A stretch of 43,133 nucleotides of DNA, taken from the NCBI GenBank assembly GCA_947493495.1, contig CANLRN010000031.1, forward strand, positions 1 to 43,133, written 5' to 3'. The first letter of the stretch is position 1. Every line of letters starts with the position of its first letter. The notes beneath the pieces are model-generated. The model made no database searches, had not been told where the DNA came from, and saw nothing but the letters and a program-made list of their open reading frames with translations. This DNA comes from an uncultured Aquimarina sp. (GTDB taxonomy: Bacteria; Bacteroidota; Bacteroidia; Flavobacteriales; Flavobacteriaceae). Of this stretch, positions 18,163 through 25,874 are shown piece after piece. A program made the position numbers and the translations under genes.

Positions 18163-21141
18163 CTAAAAAGCTACATTTAATCCTAATGAAAAGGTTCTAG
18201 CTCTTGGAAAAGCAGTATAATCAATCCCTATAGATGGGACACCATTAATTTGCTTATTCACAGACACCTCTGGATCTTGACCGCTATAATCTGTAATTAC
18301 AAATAAGTTTTGTGCATTTAAGTATAATCTTAATGATTCTAGTACTTTAGAATTTGCAACATCAAAATTATATCCCAAGGTTACATCTTGCAATCTTAAA
18401 AAATCTCCACTTTCTAAAAACCGTGTAGAAACATCCCCTGCATTAAATGGATCTTCAGTTCCTATTAGAGCAGCTGTATCAGCAGAAACATTTCTTCCTT
18501 GAGATAAGTTTGCTACAGTAAACAAGGCATTGGCATTATTGTTATATATTTTATGCCCAAACTGACCTGTCAAAAATAAGTTTAAGTCGAAATTCTTGTA
18601 TTTAAAAGTATTAGAAAATCCTAATGTAAAATCAGGAAGTGGACTATCTCCTGTAAACTTTTGATTATCCACTCCTCCAACATATTGTGCAATACCATTC
18701 TCATCGAATCCAATAAACTCTCTTAAGAAATAAGCATATAAAGGTTGATTATTAGCAATTCTTTGTGCAAATGCTCCAGTTAATCCAGGCCCATCTATCG
18801 CTCCAGTATCTAATGGAGCTTGATCATAATTCTCTACTTTATTATCATTGAATGCAATATTAAATGAGGAATCCCAGAAGAAATTTTCATTTTCTACAAC
18901 AGTTGCATTGATTAGAAATTCTACCCCTTGATTAATTACATCTGCATCTAAATTTCTAAATACAAAAGGATTTACGGCTGGTTGTGCACTAGTCACCTGG
19001 ATTAGTAAATCTGAGGTAACCTTGCGGTAAAGATCTATAGATCCTCTGACTCTGTTATCAAGAAACCCAAAATCCAACCCAAAATTTAATTGAGTAGTTT
19101 CTTCCCATTGTAGATCAGGATTGTTAAATGCAACTGCGCCTTGACCACCTGGAATAAAATCACCATTATTATCTATAGTACCAACTCCAAAACGAGTTCG
19201 TTCTATATATTGATTTGATGGGATTTCTTGATTTCCTGTTATACCATATCCTGCTCTTAATTTTAAATCTGAAAAAACTTCTGGAATAAAATCTTCATCA
19301 GACATTCTCCAGGCTGCTGCAAAAGAAGGGAAGTATCCATATTTATTATTATCTCCAAATCTTGTAGAACCATCTGCTCTAAGAGTAGCTGTTAAGAGGT
19401 ATTTGCCTTTGTGTGAATAATTAACTCTCCCAAAAAAGGATTGTAACTCATCTACTACATTAGCAGAATTCGCACCAAAAACATTAGCTGAGCCAATATT
19501 ATTAATCATAAGTCCTGTATCAGCAGTTCTAAAATCTGCTGCAATTGTGGTTCTCGCTTCTCCTCTAAATCGCTGATAAGAATACCCTAATAATGCATCA
19601 ATTGTATTGTTTTCATCAATTTCTTTATTGTAATTAAAGTATGCCTCCCACAGTCCTGTGGTCACATTTAGGTCATCGATTTGAGCTCTACCAAGCCCTT
19701 GAGTACCTGTAAGTGGTATATCTGAAGAAAATGCTCCCGCTCTGGTCGAAGTAGATTTGTCAATACCTACTAATGTTTTAAAAGAGAACTCATCTGTAAA
19801 TGAATATTCTGCAGATAAATTTGCAAACGTTCTAAATGTATTTGTGTTATCCGTAATATAAAACAATAGTGCGGCCGGATTCAATTGTTCTAATGATCCT
19901 GTGGATGATGGTATTCCATTAGCATCAAATGGTGCTAAGGTAGGATTAGAATAATATGCTGAAGAAATTAAATCTCCACGAGCATTAGCATTATCAGATA
20001 CAGGTGCCCTCTGATCATCAATATCAGAGACGGTTATTTGTGTTTCCAGTTTTAACTTATCATCAAAAAAACTATAATTTCCATTAAACCTTGCTGTAAA
20101 TCTTTCTAAGCCTGTGTTTTCTATAACTCCTTCTTGATCAGAATACCCTGCAGAAAATCGATATCCACCATTTTCATCTGCACCTCCAAAAGCTATATTA
20201 TAATTCGTAGAAAATGAATTTCTAAAAATTACATCTTGCCAGTCTGTATCTGCTCCTTGATCCAAAATACTAAGATCGGCACCTAGCTCCCTTTGAGCAT
20301 TCAGGTATCCTTCTCGATCTAATAACTCTATCCTGTTAGAGACAGCTCCTGTAGAAACTGAAGATGAAAATTCGAGTAATGGTTGACCAACCTTTGCTTT
20401 CTTTGTTGTAATGATCACTACCCCGTTTGCTCCACGAGAACCATAGATAGCCGTAGCGGATGCATCCTTTAATATATCAATACTAGCTATATCATTAGGA
20501 TTCAAAAAGTTTAAAGGGTTCTTAGCAGATGCTCCTCCAATATCAGATCCACCGGTTCCTGCAGAGGTATCTGTCCCACTCAATGGAAATCCATCTACTA
20601 CATATAATGGATTATTGTTTGCACGAACCGAAGATGTACCACGAATTCTTAAATTAATCCCTGCTCCAGGTTCTCCACTGGTTTGTGTAATTTGTACCCC
20701 TGCTGTTTTACCCTGAATTAATTGTTCTGGCGAAGAAATTACACCTCCATTAAAATCTTCGGATTTAACAGAGGCTACTGCACCTGTAGCATCTTTTGCA
20801 CGGATAGAACCATATCCAATAACGACTACTTCATCTAATGCTGCAGCATCTTCTACCATAGTAATATTAATGGCTGTTCTTCCTCCAACAGCTACTTCTT
20901 GGGTTTCAAACCCAACATAACTAAAAACTAATGTGGCATCACTCGCTACATTGTCTATACTGTAGTTTCCGTCAAAATCAGAGACTGTCCCATTTGAAGT
21001 TCCTTTTACAAGAACATTTACTCCTGGTACTGGACCATTAGCATCAGAAATTATTCCTGTAACTGTAGCCTGTGAGTACATTACAGCCCCTGAAATGAAT
21101 ACTAAAAGAAACATGAGTTTTTTGAGTATCATACTTTTCAT
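18163..21141 (-). CDS. SusC/RagA-family TonB-dependent outer-membrane transporter
   Basis: Energised outer-membrane import channel working with the adjacent SusD. The 992-residue protein has a signal peptide (residues 1-24, ending MYSQA), a carboxypeptidase-D-like regulatory domain (about 25-105: VTGIISDANGPVPGVNVLVKG, SDFDGNYSI), a plug domain (EVVVIGYGS..., then ASIDILKDASATAIYGSRGA) and a C-terminal 22-strand barrel ending RTFSLGLNVAF. There is no N-terminal FecR-interacting extension, so control is by cytoplasmic regulators rather than an anti-sigma relay. It is the first gene of the operon running to 4251, 262 bp after the GH13 gene; that spacer holds a 15-base box shared with a LacI promoter region. 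A second ATG at residue 4 is equally possible. Confidence 0.95.
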   Translation of the reverse strand: MKSMILKKLMFLLVFISGAVMYSQATVTGIISDANGPVPGVNVLVKGTSNGTVSDFDGNYSIDNVASDATLVFSYVGFETQEVAVGGRTAINITMVEDAAALDEVVVIGYGSIRAKDATGAVASVKSEDFNGGVISSPEQLIQGKTAGVQITQTSGEPGAGINLRIRGTSSVRANNNPLYVVDGFPLSGTDTSAGTGGSDIGGASAKNPLNFLNPNDIASIDILKDASATAIYGSRGANGVVIITTKKAKVGQPLLEFSSSVSTGAVSNRIELLDREGYLNAQRELGADLSILDQGADTDWQDVIFRNSFSTNYNIAFGGADENGGYRFSAGYSDQEGVIENTGLERFTARFNGNYSFFDDKLKLETQITVSDIDDQRAPVSDNANARGDLISSAYYSNPTLAPFDANGIPSSTGSLEQLNPAALLFYITDNTNTFRTFANLSAEYSFTDEFSFKTLVGIDKSTSTRAGAFSSDIPLTGTQGLGRAQIDDLNVTTGLWEAYFNYNKEIDENNTIDALLGYSYQRFRGEARTTIAADFRTADTGLMINNIGSANVFGANSANVVDELQSFFGRVNYSHKGKYLLTATLRADGSTRFGDNNKYGYFPSFAAAWRMSDEDFIPEVFSDLKLRAGYGITGNQEIPSNQYIERTRFGVGTIDNNGDFIPGGQGAVAFNNPDLQWEETTQLNFGLDFGFLDNRVRGSIDLYRKVTSDLLIQVTSAQPAVNPFVFRNLDADVINQGVEFLINATVVENENFFWDSSFNIAFNDNKVENYDQAPLDTGAIDGPGLTGAFAQRIANNQPLYAYFLREFIGFDENGIAQYVGGVDNQKFTGDSPLPDFTLGFSNTFKYKNFDLNLFLTGQFGHKIYNNNANALFTVANLSQGRNVSADTAALIGTEDPFNAGDVSTRFLESGDFLRLQDVTLGYNFDVANSKVLESLRLYLNAQNLFVITDYSGQDPEVSVNKQINGVPSIGIDYTAFPRARTFSLGLNVAF

Positions 21142-21219
21142 AATTTGTGTGATTAAATTTTAAATTTAGTTGTTGATTTTTATTTATTATAGTTTAAGCC
21201 TACTGTTAAGTAACAAGGG

Positions 21220-21234
21220 ACCCCTATTTTATTT
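21220..21234. promoter_or_regulatory. Shared 15-base box upstream of the SusC gene
   Basis: ACCCCTATTTTATTT occurs here, 79-93 bases upstream of the SusC ATG, and identically at 23635-23649 upstream of the LacI gene at 23746. The two are on the same DNA strand but opposite relative to the genes they precede. It may be a binding site for one of the three local regulators. Evidence is exact repetition in two regulatory gaps only. Confidence 0.35.
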
Positions 21235-21403
21235 AGTGTAAAGAAATTAATATTTCTAAAAAATTATCTAAATTGTTTTTACTAGTTTTTAATATAGAAG
21301 CCCACTATGTTACTATCTTGAAAGAAGTTCTTATCAGAAAAACTCCTTTGCTAACAAACAAAAACTAATTTCACTTTCTACTTGAATCATATTTGTTTCA
21401 TTA

Positions 21404-23086
21404 CTATTCAATTATATATTTTTTAAAAATGACACCTTGATATGGTTTTAGGATACATGTTGTTCTGTTTTTGATTTCTATATCAGGATAATTATTGATC
21501 AGTATTTCTAATGTATCCACATTATCGTCTAGCTTAATTGCTTCATTGATAGTATTAAAATTTAACATTACAAGAATGATATCAGAACCTAATCGCTTTT
21601 TGTATACATATACTTTTGGATTGTCAAACTCTAATTCTTCGAACTCTCCATATACAAATACATCATGGTTCTTTCTTGTTTTTAACAGAGTTCTATAAAA
21701 ATTTAGTATCGAATTAGGGTCATCATCTTGTTTTTTGACATTTATTGTCTTGTAATTAGGATTAGTTTTTATCCAAGGTGTCTGGATAGAAAACCCTCCA
21801 TTAATTTCATCATTCCATTGAATAGGTGTACGTGCATTATCTCTCCCTTCATTATTAATTAACTGCAATGCTAATTCTTCTGAATATCTTTTTGTTTTTT
21901 TATTTTCTTCATAAAAATTAAGAGATTGAACATCCCTTACCTCATCAATTGTTTCTAAAACGATATTGGTCATTCCTATTTCATCTCCTTGATAAATGTT
22001 TAGTGTCCCATTCTGAGTGCATAACATCGTTATTAGCATTTTTGCAGACTCTTGATAGTATTTTTCGACATTGCCAAATCTCGAAACCATTCTGGCAAAG
22101 TCATGATTACCCATAGCATTAGCAATCCATCCTTGATTACCTACTGCATCTCTCCATTTTTTAAATATGCGCTTCATTTGAATCAAATCAAAAGAAGTAA
22201 TTTCTTCGAACTTGCCATTGACTATGGTAAATTCTAAAATATCAAAATGATATAGCATATCTAATTCTTTCCTATCTTTATTGACATATAACCCAACATT
22301 TTTTTCATTGATCCCTACTCCTTCTGCTAATGAAAAAGCATCGTAATTCGTTATTACTTTTTCATTCATTTCTTTTAAATAAGCATGCAAATTGGGTCCA
22401 TTGGCATATACATCTTCGATAATCTTTCTAAATCCTACATCAGGGGCATCAGGATATCCAGGTCGTTTAGATATTAATGGAATCACATCCATTCTAAACC
22501 CATCTATGCCTTTATCTAACCAGAATCTCATTGCATCATATATTTCTTCTCTTACACTATGGTTTTCCCAATTTAAATCTGGTTGTTTTTTAGTGAATAA
22601 ATGCAAATAATATTCACCAGTAATTTCGCACAATTCCCAAGCACTTCCTCCAAAAAATGATTTCCAATTATTAGGAGGCCCTCCGTTTTTTGCAGGCTTA
22701 CTCCAATGAAAATAATCTCTATATGAGTTATCTTTAGATTTTTTAGCTTCCTCGAACCACATATGTTCATCAGAACAATGATTTGCTACTAAATCTAAAA
22801 TTAACTTCATTCCTCTTTTATGCGTTTGTTCTAATAATTCATCAAAATCTTGCATAGACCCAAACTCAGGCATTATAGAATAATAATTACTAATGTCATA
22901 CCCATTATCATCATTAGGTGAATTAAAAATAGGGCTTAACCAAATTATATCTACATGCAAGCTTGCTATATAATCTAATTTATCAATTATACCTCTTATA
23001 TCTCCAATACCATCACCATTACTATCATTAAAACTGCGTGGATATATCTGATAAATTGTTCCTTTCTTAAACCATGTAAGACTCAC
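21404..23086 (-). CDS. GH13 alpha-glucosidase, oligo-1,6-glucosidase type
   Basis: Hydrolyses short alpha-glucosides in the cytoplasm; no signal peptide. The 560-residue protein has the GH13 (beta/alpha)8 barrel starting WFKKGTIYQIYPRSF. Conserved regions: DLVANH (98-103), GFRMDV with nucleophile D200, the acid/base E255 in SLAEGVG, and transition-state NHD (327-329). Val201 right after the nucleophile is the residue associated with alpha-1,6 specificity (isomaltase, dextran glucosidase), whereas alpha-1,4 maltases have Thr. Translation starts at GTG (23086), which fits the family's N-terminus. It sits directly upstream of susC/susD on the same strand, suggesting it digests what they import. 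Trehalose-6-phosphate hydrolase activity is a less likely alternative. Confidence 0.9.
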   Translation of the reverse strand: MSLTWFKKGTIYQIYPRSFNDSNGDGIGDIRGIIDKLDYIASLHVDIIWLSPIFNSPNDDNGYDISNYYSIMPEFGSMQDFDELLEQTHKRGMKLILDLVANHCSDEHMWFEEAKKSKDNSYRDYFHWSKPAKNGGPPNNWKSFFGGSAWELCEITGEYYLHLFTKKQPDLNWENHSVREEIYDAMRFWLDKGIDGFRMDVIPLISKRPGYPDAPDVGFRKIIEDVYANGPNLHAYLKEMNEKVITNYDAFSLAEGVGINEKNVGLYVNKDRKELDMLYHFDILEFTIVNGKFEEITSFDLIQMKRIFKKWRDAVGNQGWIANAMGNHDFARMVSRFGNVEKYYQESAKMLITMLCTQNGTLNIYQGDEIGMTNIVLETIDEVRDVQSLNFYEENKKTKRYSEELALQLINNEGRDNARTPIQWNDEINGGFSIQTPWIKTNPNYKTINVKKQDDDPNSILNFYRTLLKTRKNHDVFVYGEFEELEFDNPKVYVYKKRLGSDIILVMLNFNTINEAIKLDDNVDTLEILINNYPDIEIKNRTTCILKPYQGVIFKKYIIE

Positions 23087-23634
23087 CCAATATTCTTTTA
23101 TTTTTTAAACAATAATTTATATTACTTATAGATATGTATACTTACTAAAATTACTTTACTTTATTTCAAAATATACTGTCAATAATCATTCACCTACAAA
23201 AAATTAGTTAAAAAAATACGATATTCGTTATTAACAAGGTGTAATATTAGCAAAACTATATTATTATTAACGTAGATAATGAACTGTGTAAATCTTAATA
23301 TTATATATACATTTTTTAAAAATAAATCACTAAATAACTAAAATACTCATAATCAATTATATAAATTAATATAAATCTTAAAAAATAAATTATCATTAAG
23401 AAAAAAAACAATAATGTATAGATTTATTATATAGACTTTTTGATTATATCACATATTATTTATCTTTTACTAATAAATTTACTTCTTATCAAATCTTATC
23501 ATAAAATTTATAGATAAAATAGTTATTCTATAACTAAATTACATGAATGAAGCTATTAGTCATTTCACTTATTAATTTTTTACTAAACTATTAAATGACT
23601 GTTCAATATTTTTTATGCTAGCACAAAATACAGA

Positions 23635-23649
23635 ACCCCTATTTTATTT
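23635..23649. promoter_or_regulatory. Shared 15-base box upstream of the plus-strand LacI gene
   Basis: ACCCCTATTTTATTT, identical to 21220-21234 in front of the SusC gene. It is 97-111 bases upstream of the LacI ATG and 21 bases before the LacI-type palindrome. Confidence 0.35.
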
Positions 23650-23670
23650 GAAAAGGAAATCTCTTAATAA

Positions 23671-23694
23671 AATAATACAACCGTTTGTATTATT
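23671..23694. promoter_or_regulatory. LacI-type operator palindrome
   Basis: Perfect 10-bp arms AATAATACAA and TTGTATTATT flank a central CCGT, so the symmetry axis falls on a CG step as in classical LacI/PurR-family operators. It lies 52 bp upstream of the LacI ATG at 23746, which fits autoregulation. No second copy was found in the SusC spacer, which appears to lack CG dinucleotides. Confidence 0.65.
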
Positions 23695-23745
23695 GTTTTT
23701 TTAGATAACTTAGCGATTTATTGATAATTTTTTAATGGTTTTTTT

Positions 23746-24777
23746 ATGATTTTTAAAAAAAATAGGGTTAAACTTGAGGATATCGCAAGAAAACTAAATG
23801 TTTCTATCGCTACTGTTTCTAGAGCATTGGATAATAATCCCAGAGTGAAATTAAGTACTAGAGAGGCTGTTTTTAAAACGGCTAAAATGATGGGATATAT
23901 GCCTAATCAAATAGCTAAAAGTCTAAATTCAGGTAAGACTAATATTATTGGGGTTCTTATCCCCAGATATGATGAACCCTTTTTTATTGAAGTATGCAGA
24001 GGTATAGATTATTATGCCCGAAATCACAACTATAAAATCTTAATTAGTTCCTCTAGAAATTCGTATGCCTCTGAAAAAGAAAATCTTATTTATTTTGAGA
24101 GAAGCCTTGTTGATGGAATCATTTTATCTCCAACTCATGAAACCAAAAATATGGATCATCTAAAAAACCTTGTTAAAAAAGGAATTCCTATGGTGTTATT
24201 TGATAACATAACAGAAAAAATAAAAGGAGCAGATCACGTATCAATTGATGATAAAAAGTCTTCTTTTTCTGCTGTAGAATTTTTAATTAAAAGAGGGAGA
24301 GAAAAAATAGCTTTCATTGGAGGCATCAAACAAAAGAAAGTGTTTCAAGATCGATTTTCTGGATATCTCAATGCACTAAATAAATATAAAATCCCTGTAG
24401 ACAAGAATTTGATCCTGCATTGTGATTCATTGCATAGGGAGTTTGAAGAAAAAGAAATCCTAAATTTCTTTGAGCATTTACAGATAAAACCTGATGGCGT
24501 ATTTGCTAGTACCGATAACTATGGATTGCTAACTATGAAAACCTTACTAAAATCTGGTCTAAAAATTCCAGAAGATGTATCTGTTATAGGTTTTGGAGAT
24601 GTAGGCTTAGGCGAACTATTCGTTCCTACTTTGACCTGCATTGCTCAACCTAGTTTTGAGATGGGAAAAAAAGCTGCTGAACTACTAATCAATCAATTTA
24701 ATCAATCTGAAGATCCAAATTATAAAAAAAGAACTATCAAGCTTGCTACTAGATTAGTGGAGCGAGAAAGCACCTGA
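23746..24777 (+). CDS. LacI-family transcriptional regulator (plus strand)
   Basis: Sugar-responsive repressor or activator. The 343-residue protein has an N-terminal LacI helix-turn-helix and hinge (VKLEDIARKLNVSIATVSRAL, then MGYMPNQIAKSLNSGKT) followed by a periplasmic-binding-protein-like effector domain (IGVLIPRYDEPFFIEVCRGI ... VSVIGFGDVGLGELFVPTLT). The effector residues do not identify the sugar. It faces away from the GH13/SusCD genes and has a CG-centred palindrome in its own promoter. It converges on a second LacI gene 58 bp away; the two are divergent paralogs, so probably sense different ligands. Confidence 0.93.
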   Translation: MIFKKNRVKLEDIARKLNVSIATVSRALDNNPRVKLSTREAVFKTAKMMGYMPNQIAKSLNSGKTNIIGVLIPRYDEPFFIEVCRGIDYYARNHNYKILISSSRNSYASEKENLIYFERSLVDGIILSPTHETKNMDHLKNLVKKGIPMVLFDNITEKIKGADHVSIDDKKSSFSAVEFLIKRGREKIAFIGGIKQKKVFQDRFSGYLNALNKYKIPVDKNLILHCDSLHREFEEKEILNFFEHLQIKPDGVFASTDNYGLLTMKTLLKSGLKIPEDVSVIGFGDVGLGELFVPTLTCIAQPSFEMGKKAAELLINQFNQSEDPNYKKRTIKLATRLVEREST

Positions 24778-24835
24778 TCTTCTAATTTGTTAATTATCCG
24801 TATCGTATGTAAAAACTACCCTGAGTTTCAATTCT

Positions 24836-25852
24836 TTATTTTGTAGAATCTCTAAGAATCAAAGAAGTTTTTACAATCTCTGTTTTTGCCTTATATTTTA
24901 TTTTGGGTACATTATTTTCTAATCGCTCTAACAGCATTTGGGCAGCACTAGCTCCCAACTTTTCTGCATGCTGAGAAACAGTAGTTAATTTTGGGTAGGA
25001 GTGTTTCGCTAATAGTCCATCTGTAAAACCAATTACCGAAATCTCTTGTGGGATTTTATATCCTAATTTATTAGCTATATTCATGGCAACGGCGGCGGCG
25101 GCTTCATCCAACCCAAGAACTGCGTCAATGTGATTGTTTTTTAAAAAAGATTCTATTTTCTTTTCTTCTGCTTCTAGGTTTTTTATGGGTAACTCCATTA
25201 GTGTTACTCCTTTAGTTTGCGAAACAATATCCAACGCTCCTTCTAATCTTAGTTTGCCAACACTGAGATCAAAAATTGTAGATATTACTGCTATCTTTTT
25301 ACTTCCAGTGTCAATCAAGTACTTAATAGCTCTTTTTGAAGCATCTTTATCATCTACAATCACTTTATCACAATCTACTTCTTCACTCACACGATCAAAC
25401 ATTACAATGGGAATTTCATCTTTTAGTATGTCTTTGAAATGATCAAGTTTGTTAAGAATTTGTGTCTCCTGACTCAAAGCTAAAATAAAACCATCTACGC
25501 TACTATGATTCAACATTTCTAAATATTCTAGCTCTTTTTTATAGGATTCATCTGTTATACACGTAACAATTCTATATCCCCTTTTTGACGCTTCTTGTTC
25601 TATTCCAAATAAAACTTTAGCATAAAAATGGTTTAAAATCTCAGGTAATAATACTCCAATAGTATTCGTTTTACTATTTTTTAAGCTCACTGCCAACGCA
25701 TTAGGCTTATAGTTATAAAAATTAGCTAGTTCATGAACTCTATTAATAGTTTTCTTACTGATTTCAGGATCATTTTTAAGTGATTTAGAAACAGTAGAAA
25801 TAGATAGATTCAGCTCTTTTGAAAGCTGTTTAAGTGTCACTTTTTTCCTCAT
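24836..25852 (-). CDS. LacI-family transcriptional regulator (minus strand)
   Basis: A 338-residue LacI protein: helix-turn-helix VTLKQLSKELNLSISTVSKSL at the N-terminus, hinge region NALAVSLKNSKTNTIGVLLP, then a sugar-binding domain (LNHFYAKVLFGIEQEAS ... DAVLGLDEAAAAVAMNIA ... ISVIGFTDGLLAKHSYPKLTTVSQH). Likely a regulator of the glucan-utilisation genes around it. It lies 22 bp after the membrane regulator gene and so probably belongs to the GH3-GH3-regulator transcription unit. The effector is unknown; its domain differs clearly from the convergent LacI at 23746. Confidence 0.93.
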   Translation of the reverse strand: MRKKVTLKQLSKELNLSISTVSKSLKNDPEISKKTINRVHELANFYNYKPNALAVSLKNSKTNTIGVLLPEILNHFYAKVLFGIEQEASKRGYRIVTCITDESYKKELEYLEMLNHSSVDGFILALSQETQILNKLDHFKDILKDEIPIVMFDRVSEEVDCDKVIVDDKDASKRAIKYLIDTGSKKIAVISTIFDLSVGKLRLEGALDIVSQTKGVTLMELPIKNLEAEEKKIESFLKNNHIDAVLGLDEAAAAVAMNIANKLGYKIPQEISVIGFTDGLLAKHSYPKLTTVSQHAEKLGASAAQMLLERLENNVPKIKYKAKTEIVKTSLILRDSTK

Positions 25853-25874
25853 AATGATATGATAGGAATGTTTA

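Larger units (their letters stand above)
23087..23745. other. 659-bp very AT-rich divergent intergenic region
   Basis: Separates the GH13 gene (minus) from a LacI gene (plus). No ORF of note. It holds a LacI-type palindrome (23671-23694), the 15-base box at 23635-23649, and a small ACGA-TAT-TCGT inverted repeat at 23218-23228, 132 bp upstream of the GH13 start. Promoters for both genes must lie here, but no exact TAnnTTTG box was identified. Confidence 0.7.

Noticed and set aside
23218..23228. ACGA-TAT-TCGT repeat upstream of the GH13 gene as a LacI operator
   Set aside because: Arms of only 4 bp, no similarity to the LacI palindrome at 23671, and odd spacer length.
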